From assembly GCF_019320115.1 (NCBI RefSeq), contig NC_089595.1, positions 106,213,611 to 106,277,610 on the forward strand: a DNA stretch of 64,000 nucleotides, written 5' to 3'. A program made the position numbers and the translations under genes. Of this stretch, positions 1 to 12,526 are shown in pieces. Source of the DNA: Miscanthus floridulus. Taxonomy: Eukaryota > Streptophyta > Magnoliopsida > Poales > Poaceae. A model generated the notes under the pieces. That model did no database searches and was not told the DNA's origin. It saw only the letters and a program-made list of their open reading frames with translations. How positions within the stretch are numbered: the stretch's first letter is position 1; each line of letters opens with the position of its first letter.

Positions 1-1075
1 CAATCCAAAGGGGGTGATAAAAGACGTCGCGAGCTGGTCGGACTCTCTTATCGTGATTTGGTGGTAGCCGGAGTACGCATCAAGGAAGCAGAGGGTTTTG
101 CACCCTAAGGTAGAGTCGACTATTTGGTCTATGTGTGGCAAAGGAAATAGGTCCTTTAGGCATGCCTTGTTGAGGCCCATATAGTCAACACACATCCTCC
201 ATTTCCCGCTCTTCTTTTGTACAAGGACGGGATTGGCTAACCACTCTGGGTGGTGTACTTCCCTGATGAATCTGGTAGCCGACCATTTTGCTATCTCCTT
301 ACCGATGGCCCTGCGCTTTTCCTCATCGAAGTGGCATAGGCGTTGCTTCACCGGCTTGGAGCTTGGATGGATTTTTAGGGTATGCTCGATGACCTCTCTT
401 GGAATGCCTAGCATATCCGAGGGTTTCAACGCAAAGATGTCTTTGTTGTCGTGGAGGAAGTCGATGAGCGCGCTTTCCTATTCAGAGGAGAGCTTGGTAC
501 CAATGCGTATAGTTTTACCCTCGGAGCTACTAGGATCTATGAGGACCTCCTTGGAGCCCTCGGCCGATTCGAACGACCCAGTCGACCTCTTTGCGTCGGG
601 CGCTCCTTCGGCGACTTCCTCCTTGAGGGCGGCGAGCTCCTCGGAGGCGACGATTGCCGTGGCATGGCCACAGCACTCGACCTCGCACTCGTAGGCACGT
701 TGGAAGGAGGTGCCGACATTGATGACCCCGTGGGGGCCTGGCATCTTTAGCTTGAGGTATGTGTAGTTGGGGATGGCCATGAACTTCGCGTAGCATGGAC
801 GTCCTAGGATGTCATGGAAGGTTTCGGGGAACCCCACTACCTCAAAGGTGAGGGTCTCAGTCCTATAATTGAACTAATCCCCAAAGGTAATGGGTAGATC
901 GATCTGTCCGAGTGGCATGGCCTACTTCTTGGGGACGATGCCATGGAAAGGCGCTCGAATTGGGCGAAGGTGCGTTCAGTCGACGCCCATTACGTCGAGC
1001 GTCTTTGCGTACATGATGTTGAGGTCGCTGCCTCCGTCCATTAGAACTTTGGTGAGGCGCTTTGGGCCGATGATC
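1..1075 (-). pseudogene. Gypsy pol remnant: protease and N-terminal reverse transcriptase
   Basis: One continuous minus-strand frame runs from the protease motif near 1060 to the RT palm segment at the window edge. It is broken by four stops: TGA near 1000 (after MGVD), TAG near 928 (after VPKK), TAG near 874 (after FGD) and TAG near 480 (after LSSE). At each, related elements usually have a Gln or Arg codon, so every stop fits CAG-to-TAG or CGA-to-TGA. The RT catalytic YxDD-type box, RNase H and integrase lie beyond base 1. Identification rests on the RT motifs; the lineage within Gypsy is not assigned. Confidence 0.88.
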
Positions 1076-1338
1076 GGGTCGACCACAAGCGGATACCTTC
1101 CCGGGTGTGGGACGGTGTCCGGATGGTCGGTCCGATCGAAGGCTATGGCGGACTCCGACCACCGGAGAAAAGGAGGTGTGGCCGGCTAGGCCGTGTTGAC
1201 TTGGCAGCGTGCGACCTTCTAACGATATTTGGAGTCGTAGGTCGTTGATCCCCCGAAGATCATGAGGCAGCCATCTGGCATTGGAAAGCCATCGTCCTTC
1301 TCCTCAGCGTCGTCTATAGCAGGGGCAGGTTCCTTCCC

Positions 1339-2100
1339 CTATTCCCCTTTGTTGGAGCCTCCGGACAAGAACTTCCGCATGAGGCTGCAGTCCTTGAGCG
1401 GATGCTTTACGGGGAAGGCATGGTTTGGGTATGGCCCCTCGAGCATTTTCTCAAAGTGGTTTGGAGCGCCCTCCATGGGCTTTCGACCACCCTTGCGGTC
1501 AGCAGTAGCCACGAGTGGGTCCTCGCACCATTGCTTCTTGTTTTTCCTTTTGGTGGAACGATTGGAGGTGCCTTCACCAGCACCCTTGTCCCACCTTGCC
1601 TTGCCCTTGAGGCGATCATAGATCGCTCCGATCACCTCTTCTCCTAAGGCGTGGCTGGTGGTGATGTCCAGGAGCTCCTTGGTGGTCCATGGGCCCTTGC
1701 GTCCTAGCTTATGAACCAAAGATTCGCAGGTCATCCCGGACAGGAAGGCTCCTATCACGTCGGTGTCGGCGACGTTGGGGAGCTCATTGCACTACTGGGA
1801 GAAGCATTAGATGTACCCATGAAGGGTCTCACCGGCCTTCTAGCGATAGTTCTTGAGGTCCCATGGGTTCCTAGGGCATTTGTATGTGCCCTGGAAGTTT
1901 CCCACGAAGATCTCCTTCAGATCCAACCAACTCTGGATTGTGTTGGACGGTAGGTGTTCCAACCATGCCCGAGCCAAATCGGCCAAGAACAGTGGAAGGT
2001 TGCGGATAATGAAGTCATCATTATCCATACCACCGGCTTGACAGACAAGCTAATAGTCTTCAAGCCAAAGCCCGGAGTTTGTCTCCCCGAAGTACTTAGG
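1339..2100 (-). pseudogene. Gypsy gag remnant (capsid-like domain)
   Basis: The minus-strand frame gives LPLFLADLARAWLEHLP, then WLDLKEIFVGNFQGTY, then CNELPNVADTDVIGAFLSG, matching the retrotransposon gag core of plant Gypsy elements. A degenerate zinc-knuckle-like stretch (HAFPVKHPLKDCSLMRKF) lies near 1380-1440. Three in-frame stops fall within about 60 bases (TAG, TAA, TAG around 1790-1845), each at a position where a Gln codon is usual, so the gag cannot be translated through. It sits upstream of the protease in the correct order. Confidence 0.85.
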
Positions 2101-3120
2101 GATATTAGTAGGTGGTCGATACCTTGGCAGGAACGCAGTGTTGAGGATGTGCCGACTAAAGGCCTGAGGCCCTGGGATGCTAGGGCTTGGGCTCTGGCCC
2201 TTGCCGCTGTCATAGCATCCGCCACATCAAGGATGATAGCCGTAGTGGGCTCCTTCCCTTGGGTCGCTGTAGGCATGTCTGTGGGCGGCAAGGGTGCTGC
2301 ATGCGTCACGGTTGTGGCCGAGATGTTGATGTACCGGGATTGCAGCGTGCTGCCCATCGCCTTGTGGCGCTTGGTGGACCGATGCGTCCCTGGCGGGGTG
2401 TGCCGAGGGCGTACGTTGGCTGGTGTCGGGCTCACATTACCGAGATAATGAGCTCTCCACCTGCTGTGCTACCACACGCTCAAGTAGCGTGCAGATTTCA
2501 TGGTGGGCCCGGCGATCCTCGAGTGTTATGGCCTCTACAAGGCCACGGAGCAAGGCCGTTGTGGTGGCAATGTTCTAGCTTGCCCGAGCAAAGTGGGGAA
2601 GGGTTTCATTGTCGGCGATGATCCTTCGGTTTACGTTGCGGGCCATGGCGCGTGCGTGCCCTCCATCTCCGCGGCGCCTGATCTCCTCATCAACCTTCAC
2701 GTACTCCCGAACAAGCTATTGTTCGGCTTCATCTATTTCCCGCTTTCGGGCTCTCAGTTGCTCCACCCCTACGTGAGGTGGGGCCGCTGTCCCCCTCTCG
2801 GTTGGGCCATCGTGGTTGCAGAGACCGAATGGAAACACGGTCGGGGCACTCCGTGCGGAGTGTTCTAGAGAGAGGGTGAGGCAGTGTGGGTCCTCCCTGG
2901 ATGGCTATGGTCCAAGGAAGAAGCCGGGCTGGCGCTCATTCCTCCCATAGTTGAAGTTGGCAGAGGGGAGAGACTGGACGACAGCGTGGGCCAGCGCCAA
3001 CTCTCCTTTTAGTGTGACAATGAAGTCCAGGTTACCGAAACGCACGTGTGCACCCGGAACCCAGCTGATTGCGTGGTTAGCCATCCGAGGCCTGATTTGG
3101 AACGCGCAAAGGCCCCTACC

Positions 3121-3138
3121 TGGCGCGCCAACTATTGG
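3121..3138 (-). other. Primer-binding region next to the Gypsy 5' LTR
   Basis: Directly inside the LTR the minus strand reads TTGGCGCGCCAGGTAGGG, the kind of sequence that follows the 5' LTR in many grass Gypsy elements as the tRNA primer site. I do not assign the primer tRNA. Its position fixes the element's orientation. Confidence 0.6.
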
Positions 3139-3869
3139 TGTTTCGAACAAACATCGGCTAGTAAATTTATGATTATTGCACGTTAGGCCCGGATGGTGCA
3201 CTAAAGGACACAAGATTTATACTAGTTCAGGCTGAATGTCCCTACATCCAGTCTGCTGCTGCTCGTGTTATTAGTAATGAAAAAAGGTTTATAGTAGGGG
3301 GCACAAACGGTCGAGAGAGGGAGAGGTTCCATGTCTCTTATGGAATGGTTGAAAGGATGCTAAGAGCTCGGTCACTGCTCGACTGTATGTGTGATGTGTT
3401 GTGTATGTTGAACTAATCCATCAAAAGTCAGTCCCTTTGGTGGGGGGCCCTACCCTCCCTTTTATAGACCAAGGGGGGAGTAGGGGTTATAGATCGGAGA
3501 AGGAGGAAAATACCAAAGGTATCGAAGGTCCTTCGAGGGAGCCGGATCTTCCTTTTTCCCTAGGCCTGCCTTGCTTAACATGGCAGACCGTGTCAGAGGT
3601 GGTGTGTTCGCTGATCTTCATAGGCCATGCCCTGGCCTTATTTAGCAAGTGGGTGCGTCCCATCCTATGCCGGCGGATGGTGCGGCGCGTCGGAGAGCCG
3701 AGCTGTGACCCCTCGCGAAGTAACAGGGGAAGTGACCATACATCCATCACTGTAGATGATGTGATTTCTGTTTTGGACCATAATGGCTATCGTATGTCTG
3801 TGTTAGTATCCGCACCCGAGGACTAAAGGCGGTGCCTACTACATTGTGGGACAAAAGTCGGCGTCTACA
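3139..3869 (-). repeat. Gypsy 5' LTR (about 731 bp)
   Basis: On the minus strand the LTR starts TGTAGACGCCGACTTTTGTC and ends CGAAACA, giving the canonical TG...CA termini (TGT...ACA), directly next to the primer-binding region. The partner LTR is outside the window, so neither age nor target-site duplication can be read. Confidence 0.72.
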
Positions 3870-4403
3870 ACACTATTCGGGCACTGTTACGTCGGAAAGG
3901 ACCTAAAGCACCTGTCCCATCGTATCCTAATGGTACCTTCCCGTAGGCGCACAGGGCATGGCCCTCGATATCATGGTTGACTCGAATATCCTATCGTATC
4001 CTGTGCTCGTCCTCATGAAGGAGTAGGGTGCGATCGTCGGGCAAGGCGGAGCCAGCCCTTAGCCGTCGGGCGAGGCAGAGTCTAGCCCTCGGGGGTCGGG
4101 CGAGGCGGAGCCCGCCCTTGGACGTCAGGTGAGGAGGAGCCGGCCCTCGGGGGTCGGGTGAGCCGGAGCATGCCCTTGGAGGTCGAGCAAGGCGGAGCCC
4201 AGCCCTCGGGGGTCAGGCGAGGTGGAGCCTGCTCTCGGACGTCAAGCGAGACAGAGATAGCACTTAGCCGTCGGGTGAGGCGGAACTAGTCTTCCGTCGT
4301 TCGGGCAAGAAGCATAGTAGTGCTCTTTGTCTGACTGGAAGCATCAACATTCGATGGTCATTAGTCCCACCTCATTGGGTACCCTGGTATTAGGTCCCCG
4401 ACA
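3870..4403. repeat. Truncated LTR-type remnant containing a tandem array
   Basis: The stretch ends with GGTCCCCGACA, the style of terminus seen at one end of many grass LTRs, and contains the tandem array listed next. No coding sequence is seen. It may be a fragment of another LTR element abutting the Gypsy copy. Boundaries are inferred. Confidence 0.45.
4035..4300. repeat. Degenerate tandem array, about nine units of 29-31 bp
   Basis: Units follow the pattern GTCGGGCGAGGCGGAG followed by CCxGCCCTCGG or CTTGGAC, repeated about nine times with substitutions. There is no spacer/repeat alternation, so this is not a CRISPR array. Such GC-rich minisatellites are common inside grass LTRs. Confidence 0.85.
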
Positions 4404-4641
4404 CAACCTATCTTATGCCCTTACTCACCCTCCTTAGATAAACCATGAGGCATTAAATATATGAACTACTAAGTTCTAAGCTAATCCATTTCTCTTTTGA
4501 TCTACAGGTTGGTTGTTCAAAATAAACATTGAAAGTTATTACAAATTTGCTTCGAACAATGTATATATCAAGTATACTCATGAGGTAAATTAAATTTCCA
4601 CAGATTGCATATGCTCAGAACTACAATGTAGGAGTACATAC

Positions 4642-5583
4642 TTTGTAGAAACTGACTGTAGTCGAGATTTGATCGTGTTTGAGAATGACTGTGCATCAGA
4701 TGGTCCAGCTTCATCTTGGTTGACAGGCGAAGATTGGTTCCTAGAAACACTAATGTAGATCATTACATAGCAAGTGTTTATTAACCCCATGTAAATGACA
4801 AGCAAACGGATTACAGATAAATATAGACAGTACTATTCTACAGGAAGTACCTATCATGTGACCCAATAGGGCCATTAACCGAGGCAGTGTGATTCACAGA
4901 CGTGTCTTCAGCTATTTCTTCTATGGAGTCCACGGTAGGCAATGGCCGACAAGAAATCACAGCAGAAGCATGTTCATGGTCCCCTTCTTGTAGTGGATGT
5001 GAAGACAGAGAACCACCAGGGGTGGCCTCAGTAGTTGGAAAGAACAGGACTTGTGGGTGCCCATGACCATGACCATGACCATGACCATGAGCTGCCAATC
5101 TGCTATGATGTCCTTCTCTTCTAGCATGACGGTGCGACCTACGAGCGGCAGCAGCAACAGCCAAGTGTTGTAGGATACGCTCCTCAATCTTGGCATAATC
5201 TGCATCCACCGGTACTTGGAATGGAATAGAAGAAATAGTGGCATCAGTAGTGTGCAGGAATTGAGCACACATGCATGTCATCACTGGAAGCACACACTGA
5301 ATGTGAACATCAGATATGTCAGCACCTCAAAGTCACCGAGCAGTGGATGACAGAAAATGGTTGTCATGCGCGCGTGATTTTCTTGCATGTTCCGCTCTTC
5401 CTCAATAGCCTCAAGGAGCTCTTGGCTGCAGTAGGAGGCAAGGAATGCTTGTGAGAGTGAGACCAACATGGAAATGAGATTTATTAGTGGAATGCATTGG
5501 TGGTATAGCAGAGTTTGTACCTCATGGGGTCCTTCATGCTGATTGCCTGCCAACACATGGGACACTAGGAGCTTCTCTGGCAC
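4642..5583 (-). pseudogene. RHF2A: Fragment of a RHF2A-like RING-H2 E3 ubiquitin ligase gene (four exons, introns kept)
   Basis: Four minus-strand exons match plant RHF2A in order. Exon a (5521-5583) has the end of the RING, CQRSS-stop-CPMCWQ, then AISMKDPM. Exon b (5326-5425) has QELLEAIEEERN and GDFE. Exon c (about 5212-4851) has KIEERILQHLAVAAAARR, a His-Gly run and GSHDR. Exon d (4642-4740) has NQSSPVNQDEAGPSDAQSF and KSRLQSVSTK. Phases across a-b and c-d are consistent. The intact family marks substrates for proteasomal degradation, with a role in gametogenesis in Arabidopsis. Here the RING start and the C-terminal exon are absent, the second zinc-binding block has TAG for the usual Gln, and exon c lacks a clear AG acceptor. 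It is a dead partial copy. Confidence 0.85.
5051..5092 (-). repeat. CATGAC hexamer run encoding (His-Gly)n inside the RHF2A fragment
   Basis: About five copies of the hexamer CATGAC on the plus strand give alternating Gly-His on the minus strand (AHGHGHGHGHGHP). A low-complexity His/Gly patch lies in this part of the family, but the perfect hexamer repetition suggests slippage in this copy. Confidence 0.8.
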
Positions 5584-6785
5584 CTGTAGGATCAATCAGA
5601 ATGCTCACAAGTTTCACTTAAGGATAAACATGAGTAACGCAATTAGCCAATTATAATACACATGTGACACACTATAACACTAATGCTGGCAACTAAAAAC
5701 CAAACGGTTATTCAAAGCAGAGCTTTGTTTTCGAAAATGAAAAATAACAGAGATTGCGACTCGTCCAAATTGCATTCAGAAAAGGAAAAACAACAGAGCT
5801 TGCGACATGTCCAAATTGCATTCAGAGTGCGTCGGGTAGAGATTCAGATTAGCGCAATGCACACATTCGGCACTCATTGGAATTACTGAGCGAGAGCCGA
5901 GAATAGAGTCATAGACGGCAACACAACAGAGAAACAACAGGAAGCAATCACAGACACAGACTATACTACAACTAGTTGACAGCAAGCACGGGACAAAACC
6001 TTCTCCACTAAACTAATTTACACAAGCATCTAGTTGATGAACATCAAACAATGACATAATGCTGATCTATTTTAACACAGTTCTAGCCTTCTAGGAGCGT
6101 CCCATCCACAGCATAGGAGAAGGGCTTCTATTGTTTGGAGGAAAGTCATCTATAACTAAATCATGGAAGGCAGTGGAGATTAACTTAACTAACAACACAT
6201 ATTTTCATCGGTGGCTCTCTCACTAACACACGAAAACACATACAAACAAGCAATCACAAAAAACATGACTGTTACAAATGGATTATATAGGAGTATGTCT
6301 AAGAGTTGAGCCTGTAGCCTGTTATTGGATACAAGTTCTGGTTTTAGTCTACTAATTTTGACCAAGACCGACGTAAAATACAATACACTCAAAAGAACAT
6401 GACAACATCAGGTCAGAGTGAATTTTTTTTTTGGGAAAACTACATATCAAATGCCAGAAAATATTGCTTCATCTCTATCTATCAGTGGGCAGTGTTCTGA
6501 GAACTACAAATATTGCATCATATCTGTCCGTCCGTAGTGTCGTACAATTTGCTCAAAATAAAATAGCAGATCACAATTTTTTCAAAATTCTGTAGGGCCC
6601 CAAGAACTACGGAAACTATCAGAAACCAATCAAAACTGAAGCTAGAGAAAAGGGAAAAAGAGAACATCACAGAACGAAAACAAAAAACAATGAAAAAATA
6701 ACAATTCAGGCCCCACAAATTTAATACATGTTGCATCAACCAATATTAGGCACCTACAAAGAAGAGCACCCACGACCAAGCACCA
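5584..6785. other. AT-rich stretch without a recognised gene
   Basis: Minus-strand ORFs of 60-70 codons occur but are AT-rich and show no family signature. I looked for the missing RING exons of the RHF2A fragment and saw none. Confidence 0.5.
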
Positions 6786-6788
6786 TAC

Positions 6789-6852
6789 CTGGAAGACGAT
6801 CCCAAATGAGCCCGTACCCATGACATGTTCTACCATGTAACTGATGATTTGC
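6789..6852 (-). pseudogene. Single-exon fragment of a shaggy/GSK3-like protein kinase
   Basis: On the minus strand the peptide ISYMVEHVMGTGSFGIVFQ is followed directly by a GT donor (CCAG|GTATGG at 6789). This is the conserved exon of plant shaggy-related kinases with the glycine-rich ATP-binding loop (family pattern ISYMAERVVGTGSFGIVFQ) and the same intron position after FQ. Two substitutions (A-to-V and V-to-M) and an unclear acceptor suggest decay. No other kinase exon (VAIKK lysine, HRD, DFG) was found nearby, so only this exon is present. It lies on the same strand as the RHF2A and LSG1 fragments. Confidence 0.75.
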
Positions 6853-6855
6853 AAT

Positions 6856-9800
6856 TATGACTGGAACAAGAACAACACATGAGTTACTGAAGACAAGATG
6901 AGGCTATCAAAAGTAAGTAGGCATCAGAGTAACCAAGCATGCAGGAATTTAGATCCTCAAACATGCAACTAAACTAATAGGTACAATATTTATATTCTCC
7001 ACATTACAGAACTAATGATAAAACTAGAAGACCATGCTTCCTAAATGCACATTAGCCTTCAAAAATCAGGTAACAAAGCATGAAATGAAGCAGTCAGCCA
7101 TATAATTCAGCTACAAGCACTGATCCAGGTTAGAGCAGTATTATTCATCGTCAAACAATCTAAATGATGCTACACTTGGACTATTAGAGTAAAGAGTTTT
7201 TCTAGTGCAAGCTTTCTGAACATATGTTTTTTCTGCTTAATGAAATGTAAAAAGGAAAACAAAATAGTGGGAAAGCTACACATAAAGACTAGATATTGCA
7301 CATGTTAAACATCATAATTGCAGTAATTTAAGTGTGCAATTTACTACTTATAAATGTGCAATCAAGAAATAGATACTGCACACATATTTATTCATTTTAT
7401 TGTACAATATATGCAACACACAGGTAAAAGATGTGAGTTCCTACTATTCTACTACAACAACAACAAGATAGCCAAGCAATACAAAACCAATGATCAGGAA
7501 TAATTTTAAAATAAACTGTGCATGTACATGAAACACCAATGATTTATTTAGATAGATTAGGAAATAGGTTCAGTAGAGGACCTGCACAAGGATAAATCAT
7601 GGCTAGACCACCACCCAAAAACAAGAAATCTAACTGTTGAAAAGCACAAGCATTGGTAAATGTAAAAAAATGTCCTTACACATATATGATGATAGTCTAT
7701 ATTGCTGAGCATTTTGTTAAGGATAAAAACCAATAATAGATCAGTAAGCAGCACATTCAGGTAGAGAGTAGCCCTTTTCGATTTTTGCAAGATGTTGTGG
7801 TACAGTCATCTCTTCAACTATAGATCAAATAAACCATTGAACAAGCACACCAAGCAAAAACCAGTTCTATAGATCAAGAGCAATCAGATCCAATAGTTGA
7901 GCTAACCCAAGCAAAAAAAGCAAGCACCATTGCTAACCATAAAAACCATTGCACACAAATAACAGTAACAAACCGCCCTAATGCTCAAGCTGCTACACCA
8001 TGGCGCGCAGCACAGGCCGTAGCTAGCTCGCTTAACCCAACACGACAAACATAAACACCACCAATCTCTAACACTATGACATCCTCACGCTAGAAGATTT
8101 TACCAATCAAGCAAATTGACACCACATCACATAGCTGCATAGGCAAAGAAGAACAACACAAACTACATGAAAGTTTGGCTTGGTAAAATAAAGCATCCAA
8201 AATTTGGTTTTGCTAGATTAAGCACTTAAGCAGCAAGCAGCGTAAATGTCTCCCCACCATTCTCTGCAGCCAAATGCCCTCAACTGCAAGGGTTGGTGCA
8301 GTACGACAGAGAAGGGGGTTGCCCAGTCATTCTCACCACCAATTAGAATTTTAGGGAAGTGATGATATTAGTTCAGTCAGAAAAATATTCATATAGGACA
8401 CAAGCAACATATATAAAGATTAAAAAACAATTTCTGCTTCATGGTGTGCTTTGCTAGCCGACATAGCAAAGTGAACACTGACAATTATCCCATACTCATA
8501 CCGCAGCGGTTCAAACAGGATAGAAACAACAAATAATCAAGCAAATAGGTTAATCTTGACTTATAATTCAAGAAGATGCTTGAGATCACCAATAGTAAGA
8601 TGAACTGATCCAGAGAATTCATTATAGGAAAGAGATCTTTGTGCCACAATGAAGGAAGAAGCTAGTTACCATAATGAAGTGGCTGCAAGGCTGCATCTAT
8701 ACACATAACTAAGAATTCATAGCACTAGGCGTTGATCAAAGAACTAAAGATTGCAGCAAAGTTGATAAAAAATGTTGCAACTGACATCAGTTTTCAAGTA
8801 AATTTAGATTGCAAACACTGTTGAATTGTGAAAGAACTAAAGATGGACATGTATACAGACAACCAATGTGTTTCTTTCTTTAGCAGAAACCCACATCTAA
8901 AACTAACAACCAACGATATATCCATCTGAGGAAATTTGAAAAGGTCTTGCATCCCAGAACCCCCATAACTAAGGTTATCTGAATATCTATTAGGCTACTT
9001 CCTTTCATGTGTTCAGATCAGTTAGCTTTCAAAATTGCAAATGTTAGACAGTTCCCACATAGACAAATATGTTCACTCCTGAGTTCAGAGTTTCAAATTC
9101 AGAAAACTAAACAACAACATATAAAGGGGGATTTTAGCCTCAGCCCGAATCATTTATGCCAATTGCAAGTGAAAATAGTTTAGGCATAGAAATATGTCCA
9201 TATTTCATCAAAGAACTAAAGTACCAAACTATAAATAGAATAGCAGCACAAAGTTGAACCATACAAGTACCAAAACTGATGCTTACATGACTAAGGCTTA
9301 CAATGGCTAATTAAGCGTGATACCAACTCACTGATTTGCACAAGAACATAGCTATCAGCTGATGAAAACAATTGTAGGCACATAACACTGCAAAAGAAAA
9401 TAAGTGCATCCACACTACCACCCTTAATAGGATAATGGCTCCACACACACGTATGTTATAGTAGCCTTTATCCCAAGAAAGTTGACCACGCTACAGATGA
9501 AAACCAACAAGAAGCACAGAAAAAAGGATATGACATTTATAAGGGAAAAAGGAAGCGATTCAAGTTAATTCTTTGAAGACCAAACAAATTGAAAATAACT
9601 ACATGATAGACAACAAAGGAATATCAACACCTTCAAGACGCTCTTGTTTAGTATCTTAGCCAGTAGTTTAATTTTCCTGCTTAATCAAATGGAAAATGAC
9701 AAACAAGATTGAAGATTATAGGTGACAAGAATGGATATTGCACATGTCAAATACCATAATTGTTGTAATTCAATTGTGCAATTTACTGCTAATAAAAGTG

Positions 9801-12480
9801 CAATCTAGAAATAGGTACTAACTAGTACGATCCAAAGCGGGAGGAGCATTTTCAGCCAATTGATTTTCTTTTGAATGACTACATGAACCTCAAAAGTATA
9901 TTTAGATAATGGCAAACTGTGGATTAGCAGCTGCTATGAACCTATGAACGGCTCACCTAGCAAATCATAATTGGAATTTGAGAAAACAAACAAACAAAAC
10001 AGCTAGCAGTGGCACACACGTCTGCGCCCAGAAACGGAACACCAAGACCACAAATCTAGTTAAATCAACACAAACATTCTTGGTCTGCAATTCGGAAACG
10101 TAAGGTAATGTTAATCCCAATCGAAGGAAACCAGAACACAGGAAGCCACCACCCCCTGGCCACAAAGACATTCCTGCAAATAGCATATCCACCCACACAG
10201 ACGTAATATGTGTATGTTACTTTCCAAGAGTAGTTTAACAAATTGTCCAGTATGAGCACGAACTCAGCATTTTATCTGACAGGAAAACGAACACCAAATC
10301 ATATCACATCCTTAAAGAAAATAGGGTGCACCTTTGTTTAATTCTTCTCTTCCTTATATGTGGAGACTAGGAATATACTAGCAACTTATTTAGAATGGAT
10401 CTGTACTAGTTTTCCTCAGTGTGATGCACACGTAAGTTTAAGTGGTGCATGCCTAGGCATCTACTGATAAATCATCTGATTAAAGCGAGGTCATCCATGC
10501 TTGGTTGCTCATGAGCTACAAGTCTACAACTAGGAGCTAATAATCTGATATAGCACTTAATTATGAAGACAACTAAACCCAACACAATCTAAGCACTGGT
10601 CCATATTAATTATAATTCAGTCTTAGCAAAACATTTTAGAATTCAATAAACCTTCTTGCAGTAATCAACTGAGAGATGCTCCAACAGAATTTAGACTCCA
10701 TATCACCACAATGAATAATATATCTTGAGCGTCCTCTATGTTCAATTGTTGAGGATGATGTTGATACCTGAGCAAGGAAGCGGGACTCGCCGGTGGACTC
10801 CTTGTCCTCCTAGGCTGTTGGATCCATGTAGCCAGCACTGCATCAACACACACAAGAAACTGTGCAAATCTTATCCTAGCACTGATTTACCTCTCCCTCC
10901 CCACATTATGAAATGCCATGCTAATTCAGCAACTAAATCTTATCCATGTAGGAATATTCACAAAATATTAAAGAAAACGGCAGTGGAATGACGGTAGGGA
11001 TTCAGATAACTCTCACATGTAGCATTCAGGTATTAGGTATCTCAAACTTAACAATACATCTGCTAACTAAAACTTAACAGTACATCAGATAGCATTTAGA
11101 TGTCAGGTATCATGTAACTGGAATTTAACTAAAACTAAAACAGATAAATGCAGTACCTAGTAGCATTCAAGTATCAGGTAGCATCACAAAAATCAGGTAC
11201 ATAAAAAAATCAGGTAGTTCACATTCAGGAAAAAAACTCTGAAATGAATACTATAACTGAAAATAAATGAGCATTGAACAATTAACTGAAAATGAACAAT
11301 GAAACTAAAATCACATAAAGGGATAAAAGGCAATTATCATCATAGAAAAACAACATGCAGCTAAAAAATATCTACTACAAAAATTATTCCGCAATGAGCA
11401 TTACAGCGGGACACAAACTCATAATTAATTTTGTAGAACCGAGCTCTTATCATAAATTAAATTGTCTTAAAAATCGACACCACATTTTCACTATCCAAAA
11501 ACAATTATAAATACCAATCTGCATCGAAAAAAACAAAGATACAATCAACAACAATAACGTATCATCTACCTCTTCATCAATCGAACCATTCAAATCCCTT
11601 GAACCATTCAAACCATAAATCATGTGAACAACAATCATAGGACAATGAACTAGCAAAAAATTGTCAAGTCATTTTCTCAAGAAAATTAAGTTTTTGAATA
11701 TAACCAAATTAACTTCAAATCTGAACTGACAAAACCAAGATAAGAGGCACCGGAAGGATCAGTGCTGATAGAGTCCAAGCACCGAAAAAGAAAAGCTACA
11801 GACCATCTAAAAGTACCAAAACTGGTTACTGTTTCTGAACTGAAAAAGAAAGACGGATTCTCTGAACTAAATTGGTGAAGCTATAGAGGGCATTGTTGAA
11901 TGCCAGCTGCTGCCGTCGTTATGATAGAACTGAGAAGAAAAGCAGCCATCAAATAAGAGAAATGGTACAGATTTATCAGCATGGACAGATGACTGAGAAG
12001 TAATTGATTTCAGCACATAACAATTGGACAGTAGTAACAAATAAACAGTACCATGTATTTATACATAAAAGAAACTGAAGGAGCACAAGAGTGATGAACC
12101 TTACTATATATCTACTCAAAAGTCAAATAACTACTAGCGGTGATAAAAAATTGGTGTGTGCTGACACAAATCACAAAAAACAAACTTCAATATGTATTAA
12201 CACAAATCATATTAAACAATTTTTTCTATGTAGGGACAAGGACAAAAATGAGATGTGCGTTGGCACAAATCAGAATTATCAAAGTTCATGAAGTGTTAGC
12301 ACAAATCACAAGAGATAATTTTTTCTATGAAAGGACAAGGACAAAAACTTGGTGTATGTTGGCACAAATCATAAAAAACATATTTCAACATGTTTTAGCA
12401 CAGATCACAAGAGACAATTTTTTTCTATGAAAGGACAAGGACAAGTGATCATTATCTTGTTTGGTTTAAGAGCTATATAC
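6856..12480. other. AT-rich intergenic/intron-like DNA with internal duplications
   Basis: No supported gene. Two pairs of diverged internal duplicates are visible. The stretch around 7290-7400 resembles 9715-9830 (shared TATTGCACATGT and GTGCAATTTACT). The stretch around 10205-10270 resembles 12745-12810 (shared ATGTTACTTTC and CAGTATGAGCAC or CTAGTATGAGCAC). A possible isolated exon lies at about 10776-10845 on the minus strand (acceptor GATGCAG, donor CTCAG|GTATC), but I cannot assign it and one frame has a TAG. Confidence 0.5.
12140..12446. repeat. Tandem repeat, three units of about 100 bp
   Basis: Each unit contains GGTGTATGTTGGCACAAATC-like and TTTTTTCTATGAAAGGACAA-like segments. The landmark GGACAAGG recurs at 12234, 12333 and 12433, giving a period of 99-100 bp. 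The short plus-strand ORFs here are repeat translations. Confidence 0.8.
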
Positions 12481-12526
12481 CATTTGGAAGCTATAAAATT
12501 TATACCAAAATCAAGAAAAGCAGTAC

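Larger units (their letters stand above)
1..3869 (-). mobile_element. Degenerate Ty3/Gypsy LTR retrotransposon, 5' part (LTR, gag, protease, start of RT)
   Basis: Read on the minus strand the order is LTR (3139-3869), primer-binding region, gag, protease, reverse transcriptase, which is the Ty3/Gypsy order; the rest lies left of the window. In the RT part (1-360) the peptides VDYMGLNKAC, FPLPHIDQIVDST and FLDAYSGYHQI are readable and are hallmarks of plant Gypsy RT. The protease and linker frame (about 480-1075) has the active-site-like DGGSDLNIMYAKTLDVMGVD. Both gag and pol carry several in-frame stops, so the copy is dead. The long plus-strand ORFs over the same bases (for example 233-694 and 1954-2448) are antisense shadows. 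Confidence 0.93.

Noticed and set aside
233..694. 153-codon plus-strand ORF over the Gypsy pol region
   Set aside because: It is antisense to readable RT and protease sequence and has no family signature.
1954..2448. 164-codon plus-strand ORF
   Set aside because: Antisense to the retrotransposon gag region; low-complexity Ala/Val/Gly content.
4035..4300. Possible CRISPR-like repeat array
   Set aside because: Units are contiguous without unique spacers, degenerate, and lie in a grass LTR remnant of a eukaryotic genome.
4404..4570. Helitron 3' terminus at the left edge of the gene-fragment tract
   Set aside because: No GC hairpin followed by CTRR on the minus strand was found, so the carrier element was left unassigned.
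5281..5293. Continuous coding between RHF2A-like exons b and c
   Set aside because: The frames differ and the donor after GDFE plus family alignment show an intron lies between them.
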